This document shows positions 36,583 to 45,288 of a DNA stretch of 64,000 nucleotides, piece by piece. The notes beneath the pieces were generated by a model that did no database searches, was not told the DNA's origin, and was given only the letters and a program-made list of their open reading frames with translations. This DNA is from Pseudomonas chlororaphis (GTDB taxonomy: Bacteria > Pseudomonadota > Gammaproteobacteria > Pseudomonadales > Pseudomonadaceae): positions 601,673-665,672 of the forward strand of contig NZ_JSFK01000001.1 of assembly GCF_000783395.1 (NCBI RefSeq), written 5' to 3'. Numbering within the stretch: position 1 is the first letter of the stretch; each line of letters starts with the position of its first letter. A program made the translations under genes and the position numbers.

Positions 36583-36844
36583 TTCGGCAGGCCGAGCGAA
36601 GGTGTTCATCCGGGGGGTAGGCGCGCAGCGCCGTGCGGCGCAGCCGCATTCATCGAGAGGAGGTGCAGCGAAGCAAACCGTAGGCGATGCCCCCGGATGG
36701 ACACCGTAGCGAGGGAACACTGAGCCTCAGCGAAGTGCCGTACGCCGGGGCAAGCCTTTTTGGTTACTTTTTCGGCGTCTGGAAAAAGTGACCCGCCGTA
36801 AGGGCGGAACCCTGATCAGCAACACCCGCAGCAACGGATATGCC

Positions 36845-36872
36845 CCCAATCCCAATCCCAATCCCAATCCCA
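36845..36872. repeat. CCCAAT hexanucleotide microsatellite
   Basis: Four consecutive CCCAAT units plus a partial one lie between the inverted-repeat element and the phosphate transporter terminator. Slippage is likely here. Confidence 0.8.
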
Positions 36873-36885
36873 AAACCCCAAACAC

Positions 36886-36920
36886 AAAAAAAGGCGCGAT
36901 CCTCTCGAATCGCGCCTTTC
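36886..36920 (-). terminator. terminator of the phosphate transporter gene
   Basis: AAAAAAGGCGCGAT-CCTCTCGA-ATCGCGCCTTTCTC hairpin lies 18 bases past the stop codon. Confidence 0.88.
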
Positions 36921-36937
36921 TCATGTACCGCTATCTA

Positions 36938-38413
36938 TCAACTACCCAGCGCCTTCGACGCCAGCCAGAACAACCCGGCCGACAGCGCAACCGTCGCCGG
37001 CAAGGTCAACACCCAAGCCAACAGAATGGTGCGAACCGTGCCACCCTGCAGGCCGCTCTTGTTGGCGACCATGGTGCCCGCCACGCCCGAAGACAGAACG
37101 TGAGTGGTCGACACCGGCAGGCTGAAGATGTTGGCCATACCGATCAGACTGGCAGTAGTGATCTGCGCCGACATGCCTTGGGAATAGGTCATGCCCTGCT
37201 TGCCGATCTTCTCGCCAATGGTCAATACAACGCGTTTCCAGCCAACCATGGTGCCCAAGCCCAGAGCCAGCGCAACCGCCAGAATCACCCAGAACGGCGC
37301 GTATTCGGTGGTGGTGGTCAGGTCTTTGCGCAGCTTGTCGAGGTCAGCCTTTTCACGCGGTTCCAGGCCAGGCAGCTTGCCCACCTTCTTCGCGGTGTCG
37401 TCCAGGCAGAGCAGGTAACGACGCACTTCGATACGGCTTTCCGACGACAGCGAGTGGTAGTCCGCTACACCTTTAAGGGTGTGCAGCAGGGCGCTGATGG
37501 TCGGTTCGGTCTGCTGCGGGTTGCAGCGGAATTTTTCCGGCAGGTCGCCTTCCACGCTCTTGCCCAGGGCCAGGAATTCACCCAGCGAATCGGCGTTGCG
37601 CTGGTAGAACTGGCTCAGGTGCAGGGTCGCATCGCGGGTGCGTTCGATTTGGTAGGTGGTGCTGTTCAGGTCGAGCACGAACTGCGCCGGGACGATACCG
37701 ATCAGTACAAGCATGATCAGGCCGATGCCTTTCTGGCCATCGTTGGAACCGTGCACGAAGCTTACGGCCATGGCCGAGATCACCAGAACCAGACGGTTCC
37801 AGAACGGCGGGTGCTTCTTGTCGTCGATCTTGCGGCGCTGTTCCGGTGTCTTGTGCATCTTCGACAGCGGACGCCACCACTTCAGGCCGATCAGGATCAG
37901 CGCGGCGATCAGGAAGCCGGCCATTGGCGAGAACACCAGCGAGGCGCCGATGTCGATCGCTTTCTGCCAGTTCACGCCGTCGGCCAACGGAATATCGTTG
38001 ATCAGGGCGTTGGCCAGGCCGACACCGAGGATCGAGCCGATCAAGGTGTGCGAACTGGAAGCCGGGATACCGAAGTACCAGGTGCCGAGGTTCCAGGCGA
38101 TTGCCGCGGCGAGCAACGAGAACACCATCGCCAGGCCATGGCCGGTGTTCACATTGATCAGCAGCTCAACCGGCAGCAAATGGACAATGGCATACGCCAC
38201 GCCAACGCCGCCCAGCAGCACGCCGAGGAAATTGAACACACCGGAAAAGAACACCGCCAGGTGGGGCGGCATGGCTTTGGTGTAGATAACAGTGGCTACC
38301 GCGTTAGCGGTGTCATGAAATCCATTGATGAACTCGAAGGCGAGGACAAACGTCAGGGCGAGCAAGAGGCTCACAAGCACCCAAGCATCCAGTCCGCTGA
38401 ATAAATCGATCAT
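36938..38413 (-). CDS. pitA: inorganic phosphate transporter (PiT family)
   Basis: A 491-residue low-affinity metal-phosphate/proton symporter of the inner membrane. The PiT signature is present in both halves: EFINGFHDTANAVATVIYTKAM near residue 27 and SFVHGSNDGQKGIGL near residue 240. A cytoplasmic loop of ~130 residues separates the halves. The final helices include VSTTHVLSSGVAGTM. No Pho box was noticed upstream. The gene is monocistronic. Confidence 0.93.
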   Translation of the reverse strand: MIDLFSGLDAWVLVSLLLALTFVLAFEFINGFHDTANAVATVIYTKAMPPHLAVFFSGVFNFLGVLLGGVGVAYAIVHLLPVELLINVNTGHGLAMVFSLLAAAIAWNLGTWYFGIPASSSHTLIGSILGVGLANALINDIPLADGVNWQKAIDIGASLVFSPMAGFLIAALILIGLKWWRPLSKMHKTPEQRRKIDDKKHPPFWNRLVLVISAMAVSFVHGSNDGQKGIGLIMLVLIGIVPAQFVLDLNSTTYQIERTRDATLHLSQFYQRNADSLGEFLALGKSVEGDLPEKFRCNPQQTEPTISALLHTLKGVADYHSLSSESRIEVRRYLLCLDDTAKKVGKLPGLEPREKADLDKLRKDLTTTTEYAPFWVILAVALALGLGTMVGWKRVVLTIGEKIGKQGMTYSQGMSAQITTASLIGMANIFSLPVSTTHVLSSGVAGTMVANKSGLQGGTVRTILLAWVLTLPATVALSAGLFWLASKALGS

Positions 38414-38784
38414 GAAGGTTTTCTGACCCGGTCGTAAGGGGGCGCGATTATGCCAGAAAAGACTGGAAATCGATCCCCTACCTGCTCATCGGTTACACAC
38501 TTCTTCGATTTAATTTGTTGCAGCGCATGAAAACCTAGCGTTTTGCATGGTTTTTCAAGTCATTGATTTCTTTGATAAAAGCATCGTTTTGTGGATGATT
38601 TCGGCCATGCGCAAGGGTCTCAAACGCTTGTCTGAAATATCTGTGAAACGTGTAGGACGCCCGTCCTCAGTCTGCCAGACCGGTTGATGGCCGCTGCCCG
38701 CGGGTAGCGGGCGCGCAAGGCATCGTCGTTCCACCGCGCTTGTAACCGGTGTGGACGCAAACCTCAAAAGACACAAAACCGTGC
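38414..38784. other. gene-free stretch upstream of pitA
   Basis: About 370 bases with no supportable gene. A frame at 38555-38788 (minus) shows no protein-like composition. An inverted GCCCGCGGGTAGCGGGCGCG stretch near 38695-38714 could terminate the leftward small gene. Confidence 0.5.
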
Positions 38785-38985
38785 TCAAGGCTCTTCGGCT
38801 TTGAGTTCCTTTTCGATTTTTTCGATTTCCTGCTTGAAGACCTGATCCTGAACGGTAGGGCGTTTACGCCATGCTTTGCGTTCCGGTTCGGGCTGAGCGG
38901 CGTAGGTGGTGACTTCCCCGCCGTAAACTTCCTTGTAACGTTGTTCCTGGCGCTCAAGTTCCGCGCGCAGTTCGTCTTTCGTCAC
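38785..38985 (-). CDS. small charged protein of unknown function
   Basis: A 66-residue, highly charged, helical protein ([24 protein letters not shown] ... [15 protein letters not shown]), probably a coiled coil. A GGTAGCAC stretch rather than a strong ribosome binding site precedes the ATG. The even charge pattern and clean frame suggest a real gene. Function unknown. Confidence 0.65.
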   Translation of the reverse strand: MTKDELRAELERQEQRYKEVYGGEVTTYAAQPEPERKAWRKRPTVQDQVFKQEIEKIEKELKAEEP

Positions 38986-39638
38986 AGTGCTACCTGTATG
39001 AGTTGAGTTAAGTGTCTGGTGAAACGCACTGCAACGAATCGATTGAACGAAGCCACCGAGAGTTCAACGCCCAAACAGGCATTGGTTTTATCGGTGGGGC
39101 GATCAAGACTTCCGTGTTACAGGCGGCTACGGCACCAGATAAAAACTGACGCAGCATCAGTTTCCAGTTTTCAGCGAGCGCAGGCGTTGCATGAGTGATG
39201 CGCGTCAGTCGCTTGCCGGGCTGTTGGCGATGGACATCGCCTCAGCGGGTGGCGACCTCGGCCATTAAAAACGAGGCGCCACTGAGGTGCATTATAGCGG
39301 TCGATTCGGGAATGACTATCTTTGCCAAGTTAAAAACGGTTCCGGATGTGTGATTGTTTTGTTACTCGCAACTTTTCTCGCAAGTTGAAGTGCAGGACGA
39401 CCACTATTTAGCGAGCGATCTGTTTTTGGCGCCATTTAGTCGAACAACTAAGGCCGTGATTCAGATAAAAGCCAAAGTTCAGCCGAACCCTTGGAGCGTT
39501 TGCCACGAGCCGCATAGCCGATTGCGATTATCGGTCGACGGTTCGATAATCGCCCAATGTTGCTGGTTCGACGCTTGTGCATTTCTCGACGAGCCGCTTG
39601 TATAGCCGATTGATCCGTGCCGGATAAAAGGACAAGAA
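38986..39638. other. long gene-free region upstream of pcaR
   Basis: About 650 bases without a supportable gene. The right end is the pcaR promoter region with a PcaR box (39541-39556). The left half shows nothing recognisable. Confidence 0.6.
39541..39556 (+). promoter_or_regulatory. PcaR box upstream of pcaR
   Basis: GTTCGATAATCGCCCA matches the published P. putida PcaR site GTTCGATAATCGCAC at 13 of 15 bases. It lies about 83 bases before the pcaR ATG, in keeping with autoregulation. The same 16 bases recur exactly, inverted, upstream of the OprD-type porin gene. Confidence 0.85.
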
Positions 39639-40481
39639 ATGAACGATCAAATGCGCAACTCTTTCACCTCCGTGGCGCCGCCGATCGTCGCCTCGCCGGC
39701 CAAACGCATCCAGGCGTTGACCGGTGATCCGGACTTCATGACCTCGCTGGCCCGTGGTCTGGCGGTGGTACAGGCCTTTCAGGAGCGCAAACGGCATCTG
39801 ACCATCGCGCAAATCAGCCACCGCACCGAGATTCCCCGCGCGGCCGTGCGGCGCTGCCTGCACACGCTGATCAAACTTGGCTACGCCACCACTGACGGTC
39901 GCACTTATTCATTGCTGCCCAAAGTGCTGACCCTCGGCCACGCGTATCTGTCGTCGACGCCGTTGGCGGTGTCGGCCCAGCCGTACCTCGACCGCATGAG
40001 CGAGCAACTGCACGAAGCCTGCAACATGGCCACGCTCGAAGGCGACGACATTCTCTACATCGCCCGTTCGGCAACCACGCAGCGGCTGATTTCGGTGGAC
40101 CTGTCGGTGGGTGGGCGCCTGCCGGCTTACTGCACGTCGATGGGGCGGATTCTGCTGGCAGCCCTCGATGACACATCGCTGCGTGAATACCTCGATCACG
40201 CGGAACTGGTCGCCAAGACCAGCCGCACGATCCACACCCCTGATGCATTGCTCGAATGCCTGCAGGAAGTGCGGCAGCAGGGCTGGTGCATCGTCGATCA
40301 GGAATTGGAACAAGGCCTGCGTTCGATTGCCGTGCCGGTTTACGATGCCTCGGGCCAAGTGGTCGCGGCGCTCAACGTCAGCACCCACGCCGGTCGCGTC
40401 AGCCGCACCGAGCTGGAGCAGCGCTTCCTGCCGGGCCTGCTCAGTGCCAGTCGCGACCTCAGTGCGCAGCTGTTCGCCTGA
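39639..40481 (+). CDS. pcaR: IclR-family regulator of the pca genes, PcaR
   Basis: A 280-residue IclR-type regulator that activates pca genes with beta-ketoadipate and represses its own gene. After a short variable N-terminus comes FMTSLARGLAVVQAFQERKRHLTIAQISHRTEIPRAAVRRCLHTL, the helix-turn-helix of PcaR. The effector domain carries LGHAYLSSTPLAVSAQPYLDR and RLPAYCTSMGRILLAAL. It matches P. putida PcaR along its length, from memory. It is followed by pcaK on the same strand across ~300 bases that include a PcaR box. Confidence 0.95.
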   Translation: MNDQMRNSFTSVAPPIVASPAKRIQALTGDPDFMTSLARGLAVVQAFQERKRHLTIAQISHRTEIPRAAVRRCLHTLIKLGYATTDGRTYSLLPKVLTLGHAYLSSTPLAVSAQPYLDRMSEQLHEACNMATLEGDDILYIARSATTQRLISVDLSVGGRLPAYCTSMGRILLAALDDTSLREYLDHAELVAKTSRTIHTPDALLECLQEVRQQGWCIVDQELEQGLRSIAVPVYDASGQVVAALNVSTHAGRVSRTELEQRFLPGLLSASRDLSAQLFA

Positions 40482-40488
40482 TGAAGCT

Positions 40489-40523
40489 GTTCGATAAACG
40501 CACAGTGTTGCGTTTATCGAATT
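40489..40523 (+). promoter_or_regulatory. PcaR operator upstream of pcaK (inverted pair)
   Basis: GTTCGATAAACGCAC is followed after six bases by the inverted half GCGTTTATCGAAT. The pair resembles the -35/-10 PcaR sites described for P. putida pca promoters. Confidence 0.82.
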
Positions 40524-40632
40524 GACGCTAAAACCCCCGGATCATTAATGTCGCGGCAGCGTCATCCGGCGCTGATGTGAATGAGCCCGCCGGACTGTCG
40601 ACTCCCATAATAATGACAAGAGGCAACTCACC

Positions 40633-40695
40633 ATGCGCACGCTCCCCGACTGTCTCCGTTCCACCCGCTGTTGCCGGGTTTCCCGCAACGCCTGA
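40633..40695 (+). other. possible 20-codon leader ORF before pcaK
   Basis: ATG at 40633, behind AAGAGGCAACTCACC, opens a 20-codon frame ending in TGA. It lies in the pcaK leader, 80 bases before the pcaK ATG. Its product is Arg/Cys-rich and not recognised. It could be a translated leader or chance. Confidence 0.3.
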
Positions 40696-40775
40696 TCCAG
40701 ACCTTCTATTCTTGTGACCGTGCCGCGTTTCGGCCGGCCGCCGTTCGACTGCGTTTTTTGCGTGGAATAAAAATA

Positions 40776-42122
40776 ATGAACCAGCCTCAGTCCGCTGTAG
40801 GTAACTGCCTCGACGTGCAGACCTTCATCAATGCCCAACCGATCTCGCGCTATCAGTGGCGGGTGGTGATCCTGTGTTTCCTGATTGTCTTTCTCGATGG
40901 CCTCGACACTGCTGCGATGGGCTTCATTGCCCCGGCGCTGTCGCAGGACTGGGGCATCGACCGCGCCAGCCTCGGCCCGGTGATGAGTGCTGCGTTGATC
41001 GGTATGGTTTTCGGTGCATTGGGTTCCGGCCCGTTGGCTGACCGCTTTGGACGAAAAGTCGTACTGGTGGGCGCCGTGGTGCTGTTTGGCGCCTTCAGTC
41101 TGGCTTCGGCTTACAGCACTAACGTTGAACAACTGCTGGTGCTGCGCTTCCTGACCGGTCTTGGCTTGGGCGCGGGGATGCCGAACGCCACCACACTGCT
41201 CTCGGAATATACCCCGGAGCGCAAGAAGTCGCTGTTGGTGACCAGCATGTTCTGCGGCTTCAACCTGGGCATGGCTGGAGGCGGGTTTATTTCCGCCAAG
41301 CTGATTCCGGCGTTCGGCTGGCACAGCCTGTTGCTGATTGGCGGGGTTCTGCCGTTGATCCTCGCCGTGGTGCTGCTGTTCTGGCTGCCGGAATCGGCGC
41401 GCTACCTTGTAGTCCGCAACCGTGGCACCGACAAAATCCGCAAAACCCTGGCGCCGATCGATCCGGCCACCGTCGCTCAGGCCGCAAGCTTCAGCGTGCC
41501 GGAACAGAAAACCGTCAAGGCGCGCAATGTGTTCGCGGTGATCTTCTCCGGCACCTACAGCACCGGCACCTTGTTGCTGTGGCTGACCTATTTCATGGGT
41601 CTGGTGATTGTTTATCTGCTGACCAGCTGGCTGCCGACGCTGATGCGTGACAGCGGCGCGAGCATGGAACAAGCCGCGTTTATCGGTGCGTTGTTCCAGT
41701 TCGGCGGGGTTTTGAGCGCGGTCGCTGTGGGATGGGCGATGGACCGTTTCAATCCGCACAAGGTTATCGGCACTTTCTACCTGCTGGCGGGGGTGTTTGC
41801 CTACGCGGTGGGGCAGAGCCTTGGCAACATTACGTTGCTGGCGACGTTGGTACTGGTGGCGGGGATGTGCGTGAACGGCGCGCAATCGGCGATGCCGTCG
41901 CTGGCCGCGCGGTTTTATCCGACGCAGGGGCGGGCGACCGGGGTCTCGTGGATGTTGGGGATTGGCCGCTTTGGCGCGATTCTCGGCGCATGGATGGGCG
42001 CTACGTTGCTGGGGCTGGGCTGGAATTTCGAGCAGGTGTTGACGGCGTTGGTGATTCCGGCGGCGTTGGCGACGACGGCGGTAGTGATCAAGGGCATGGT
42101 CAGTCATGCGGATGCGACTTGA
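40776..42122 (+). CDS. pcaK: 4-hydroxybenzoate/protocatechuate MFS transporter PcaK
   Basis: A 448-residue proton symporter of the aromatic acid:H+ family, the usual PcaK length. Twelve hydrophobic segments are visible. FLDGLDTAAMGFIAPALSQDWG includes the TM1 aspartate-containing DGXD motif required for transport. The loop motif is GPLADRFGRK, and PESARYLVVR follows TM6. PcaK also mediates chemotaxis to 4-hydroxybenzoate in P. putida. The ATG at 40776 is chosen over the frame opening at 40671 because it gives MNQPQSAVGNCLDVQ, a PcaK-like start. Confidence 0.92.
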   Translation: MNQPQSAVGNCLDVQTFINAQPISRYQWRVVILCFLIVFLDGLDTAAMGFIAPALSQDWGIDRASLGPVMSAALIGMVFGALGSGPLADRFGRKVVLVGAVVLFGAFSLASAYSTNVEQLLVLRFLTGLGLGAGMPNATTLLSEYTPERKKSLLVTSMFCGFNLGMAGGGFISAKLIPAFGWHSLLLIGGVLPLILAVVLLFWLPESARYLVVRNRGTDKIRKTLAPIDPATVAQAASFSVPEQKTVKARNVFAVIFSGTYSTGTLLLWLTYFMGLVIVYLLTSWLPTLMRDSGASMEQAAFIGALFQFGGVLSAVAVGWAMDRFNPHKVIGTFYLLAGVFAYAVGQSLGNITLLATLVLVAGMCVNGAQSAMPSLAARFYPTQGRATGVSWMLGIGRFGAILGAWMGATLLGLGWNFEQVLTALVIPAALATTAVVIKGMVSHADAT

Positions 42123-42134
42123 GTATCAGCGCAT

Positions 42135-42247
42135 GATCGTTCCCACGCTCTGCGTGGGAACGCCTCTAGGGACGCTCCGCGTTCCGGCCTTTGAAAGGGA
42201 CGCGGAGCGTCCCGGGCTGCATTCCCACGCGGAGCGTGGGAACGATC
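42135..42247. repeat. GATCGTTCCCACGC repeat unit (family C)
   Basis: ATGATCGTTCCCACGCTCTG is mirrored at the far end by GCGTGGGAACGATCAAA, with an inner GGGACGCTCCGC/GCGGAGCGTCCC inverted pair. The same family recurs at 46574-46677. The unit sits between pcaK and pcaI, where it may partly separate their transcripts. Confidence 0.88.
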
Positions 42248-42278
42248 AAAACACGAACCGATAGGCTGACAACAATCT

Positions 42279-42314
42279 GTTCGATAAACGAACACTCAGT
42301 CGATTATCGGATTG
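42279..42314 (+). promoter_or_regulatory. PcaR operator upstream of pcaI (inverted pair)
   Basis: GTTCGATAAACGAAC, then the inverted half CGATTATCGGATTG after a short gap, about 100 bases before the pcaI ATG. It marks the main inducible promoter of pcaIJF and the following genes. Confidence 0.82.
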
Positions 42315-42413
42315 TTTGGCGATTTTCCCAGGCTTAATCTGCAGTGACTCCGGCGCTGAACCTCGCGCCTTTTTTATCACTGGCGATTCATTACAAAAAC
42401 AGGAGCCCGCTCC

Positions 42414-43271
42414 ATGGCTGAGATCCTTTCGCTGCACGACGCGGTGAAGCAATTCGTCAACGACGGTGACACCGTCGCACTCGAAGGCTTCACTCACCTG
42501 ATCCCTACAGCAGCGGGTCATGAAATCATTCGTCAGGGCAAGAAAGATCTGACGCTGGTGCGGATGACGCCTGACCTGATCTACGACCAACTGATCGGCG
42601 CCGGTTGCGCGCGCAAACTGATTTTCTCCTGGGGCGGCAACCCTGGCGTGGGTTCGCTGCACCGTCTGCGCGACGCGGTCGAGAAGCAATGGCCGCACGC
42701 TCTCGAAATCGAAGAGCACAGCCACGCCGACCTGGCCAATGCCTACGTCGCCGGTGCCTCCGGCCTGCCGTTCGCGGTGCTGCGCGCTTACGCCGGCTCT
42801 GACCTGCCGAAGGTCAATCCACTGATCAAAACCGTGACCTGCCCGTTCACCGGTGAAGTGCTGGCGGCGGTACCGTCGGTGCGTCCGGACGTGACCGTGA
42901 TCCACGCACAGAAAGCCGACCGCCAGGGCAACGTGCTGCTGTGGGGCATCCTCGGCGTACAGAAAGAAGCCGCGCTGGCCGCCAAGCGCTGCATCGTTAC
43001 CGTCGAAGAAATCGTCGACAACCTCAACGCACCGATGAACTCCTGCGTGTTGCCGACCTGGGCTCTGAGCGCGGTCTGCCACGTGCCCGGCGGTGCACAT
43101 CCGTCCTACGCCCACGGTTACAACGAGCGCGACAATCGTTTCTATCAGGCGTGGGATCCGATTGCCCGTGACCGTGAGACGTTTACCGCGTGGATCAATG
43201 AATACATCCATGGCTGCGCTGACTTCAGCGCGTTCCAGGCCAAGTTGGCCGCTGCTTCGGAGGCCAAGTAA
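42414..43271 (+). CDS. pcaI: 3-oxoadipate CoA-transferase, subunit A
   Basis: With PcaJ this moves CoA from succinyl-CoA to beta-ketoadipate. The 285-residue sequence begins MAEILSLHDAVKQFVNDGDTVALEGFTHLIPTAAGHEIIRQ, and GGNPGVGSLHRLRDAVE matches the family I CoA-transferase alpha-type fold. A strong ACAGGAGCCCGCTCC leader precedes the ATG. Its stop overlaps the pcaJ ATG (TAATG). Confidence 0.95.
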   Translation: MAEILSLHDAVKQFVNDGDTVALEGFTHLIPTAAGHEIIRQGKKDLTLVRMTPDLIYDQLIGAGCARKLIFSWGGNPGVGSLHRLRDAVEKQWPHALEIEEHSHADLANAYVAGASGLPFAVLRAYAGSDLPKVNPLIKTVTCPFTGEVLAAVPSVRPDVTVIHAQKADRQGNVLLWGILGVQKEAALAAKRCIVTVEEIVDNLNAPMNSCVLPTWALSAVCHVPGGAHPSYAHGYNERDNRFYQAWDPIARDRETFTAWINEYIHGCADFSAFQAKLAAASEAK

Positions 43272-44050
43272 TGACTTACACCACCAATGAAATGATGACC
43301 GTCGCCGCGGCCCGTCGCCTGAAGAACGGCTCGGTGTGCTTCGTCGGCATCGGCCTGCCGTCGAAAGCCGCCAACCTCGCGCGCCTGACCTCGTCGCCGG
43401 ACGTGGTGCTGATCTACGAATCGGGACCGATTGGCGCCAAGCCAAGCGTGCTGCCGCTGTCGATCGGTGACGGCGAACTCGCTGAAACCGCTGACACCGT
43501 CGTCCCGACCGGTGAGATTTTTCGCTACTGGCTGCAGGGCGGACGCATCGACGTCGGTTTTCTCGGCGCGGCGCAGGTCGACCGTTTCGGCAACATCAAC
43601 ACCACCGTGGTCGGCGATTACTTCTCGCCGAAAGTGCGCCTGCCGGGCGCCGGTGGCGCGCCGGAGATTGCCGGTTCGGCGAAAAGCGTGTTGATCATCC
43701 TTAAACAGTCGGCGCGTTCGTTTGTCGATAAGCTCGATTTCATCACCTCGGTCGGCCACGGCGAGGGCGGCGATTCGCGCAAACGTCTGGGCCTGCCGGG
43801 CGCCGGGCCGGTCGGGATCATCACCGACCTGTGCATCATGGAGCCGGAAGAGGGCACCCACGAATTTGTGGTCACCGCACTGCACCCGGGCGTGACCCGC
43901 GAGCAAGTGGTTGCGGCCACCGGTTGGGCGATTCGTTTTGCCGACAGCGTTGAAACCACCGCGGAGCCGACCGACGTCGAACTGACCGCGCTGCGCGATC
44001 TAGAAGCGCGCACCGCCGCCGCCCACGGTCAGGCACCGGGAGAAGCATGA
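43271..44050 (+). CDS. pcaJ: 3-oxoadipate CoA-transferase, subunit B
   Basis: The 259-residue catalytic-type subunit. LIYESGPIGAKP contains the glutamate (about residue 50) that forms the glutamyl-CoA intermediate in this family, and GAAQVDRFGNINTTVVGDYF is also characteristic. It shares one base with the pcaI stop and four with pcaF, so pcaI, pcaJ and pcaF are translationally coupled. Confidence 0.95.
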   Translation: MTYTTNEMMTVAAARRLKNGSVCFVGIGLPSKAANLARLTSSPDVVLIYESGPIGAKPSVLPLSIGDGELAETADTVVPTGEIFRYWLQGGRIDVGFLGAAQVDRFGNINTTVVGDYFSPKVRLPGAGGAPEIAGSAKSVLIILKQSARSFVDKLDFITSVGHGEGGDSRKRLGLPGAGPVGIITDLCIMEPEEGTHEFVVTALHPGVTREQVVAATGWAIRFADSVETTAEPTDVELTALRDLEARTAAAHGQAPGEA

Positions 44051-45252
44051 TGCGTGACGTTTATATCTGCGACGCGATTCGCACCCCGATCGGCCGTTTC
44101 GGCGGCGGTTTGTCCGCCGTGCGTGCCGATGACCTGGCCGCCGTGCCGATCAAGGCCTTGATGGAGCGCAATCCCTCGGTGGACTGGAACGCCATCGACG
44201 AAGTATTCCTCGGCTGCGCCAACCAGGCCGGCGAAGACAATCGCAACGTCGCGCGCATGGCGCTGCTGTTGGCGGGCCTGCCGGACAGCGTACCGGGCGT
44301 GACCCTCAATCGGCTCTGTGCTTCGGGCATGGATGCGATCGGCACGGCGTTCAGGGCGATTGCCAGCGGCGAGATGGAGCTGGCGATTGCCGGCGGCGTC
44401 GAGTCGATGTCCCGCGCACCGTTCGTGATGGGCAAGGCTGACGCAGCGTTTTCGCGCAACATGAAGCTGGAAGACACCACCATCGGCTGGCGTTTCATCA
44501 ACCCGCTGATGAAAGCGCAGTACGGCGTCGATGCGATGCCGCAGACTGCCGACAACGTCGCCGACGACTATAAAGTCTCGCGCGCCGATCAAGACGCTTT
44601 TGCCCTGCGCAGCCAGCAACGTACCGCCGCTGCGCAGGCTGCCGGCTACTTCGCTGAAGAAATAGTCGAAGTGCGGATTGCCCACAAGAAGGGCGAAACC
44701 GTGGTCAGCCAGGACGAACATCCGCGCGCCGACACGACGATTGAAGCACTGACCAAACTCAAACCGGTCAACGGCCCGGACAAAACCGTCACCGCCGGCA
44801 ATGCCTCCGGCGTCAACGACGGTGCCGCTGCACTGATTCTGGCTTCCGCCGAAGCCGTGAAAAAACACGGCCTGACCGCCCGCGCCAAAGTGCTCGGCAT
44901 GGCCAGCGCCGGTGTCGCGCCGCGGGTAATGGGCATCGGCCCGGTGCCGGCGGTGCGCAAACTGATCGAGCGCCTTGGCGTAGCGGTCAGCGATTTCGAC
45001 GTGATCGAACTCAACGAAGCGTTTGCCAGCCAAGGCTTGGCAGTGCTGCGTGAACTGGGTCTGGCGGACGACGCCGCGCAGGTCAACCCGAACGGCGGGG
45101 CGATTGCTCTTGGCCACCCGTTGGGCATGAGCGGTGCGCGTCTGGTGCTGACTGCCCTGCATCAGCTGGAAAAAACCGGTGGCAAGAAAGGTCTGGCGAC
45201 CATGTGCGTCGGTGTCGGCCAAGGCCTGGCCCTGGCCATCGAACGCGTCTGA
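44047..45252 (+). CDS. pcaF: 3-oxoadipyl-CoA thiolase
   Basis: The last step of the pathway: it cleaves beta-ketoadipyl-CoA to succinyl-CoA and acetyl-CoA. The 401-residue thiolase has the nucleophilic cysteine in LNRLCASGMDAIG (about Cys90), the catalytic histidine in GGAIALGHPLGMSGAR, and the C-terminal second cysteine in TMCVGVGQG. It begins MMRDVYICDAIRTPIGRFGGGLS. A 36-base gap separates it from pcaH. Confidence 0.96.
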   Translation: MMRDVYICDAIRTPIGRFGGGLSAVRADDLAAVPIKALMERNPSVDWNAIDEVFLGCANQAGEDNRNVARMALLLAGLPDSVPGVTLNRLCASGMDAIGTAFRAIASGEMELAIAGGVESMSRAPFVMGKADAAFSRNMKLEDTTIGWRFINPLMKAQYGVDAMPQTADNVADDYKVSRADQDAFALRSQQRTAAAQAAGYFAEEIVEVRIAHKKGETVVSQDEHPRADTTIEALTKLKPVNGPDKTVTAGNASGVNDGAAALILASAEAVKKHGLTARAKVLGMASAGVAPRVMGIGPVPAVRKLIERLGVAVSDFDVIELNEAFASQGLAVLRELGLADDAAQVNPNGGAIALGHPLGMSGARLVLTALHQLEKTGGKKGLATMCVGVGQGLALAIERV

Positions 45253-45288
45253 CGCAAGCCGTGACGAAAAAGAACAGAGGAAAGCGAC

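Larger units (their letters stand above)
36010..36846. repeat. long imperfect inverted-repeat element (~0.84 kb)
   Basis: The left arm from 36010 (ATATCCGTTGCTGCGGTAAC ... CCGCCCTTACGGCGGGTCAC ... CCAGACGCCGAAAAGGTAAC) is matched in inverted orientation by the right arm ending near 36846. Similarity continues inward through CTACGGTTTGCTTCGCTGCA (about 36172) and its inverse (36669-36688). Arms are therefore roughly 200-280 bases. The centre holds a second inverted pair (family D). No convincing gene lies inside, so this is a structured chromosomal repeat or the remains of a non-autonomous element. Frames open across it are not protein-like. Confidence 0.8.

Noticed and set aside
36845..36872. 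CCCAAT repeats as part of a CRISPR-like or coding array
   Set aside because: Only four six-base units with no spacers and no reading frame; a simple microsatellite.
38555..38788. 77-codon frame upstream of pitA
   Set aside because: No ribosome binding site, unnatural composition, and no resemblance to any known protein.
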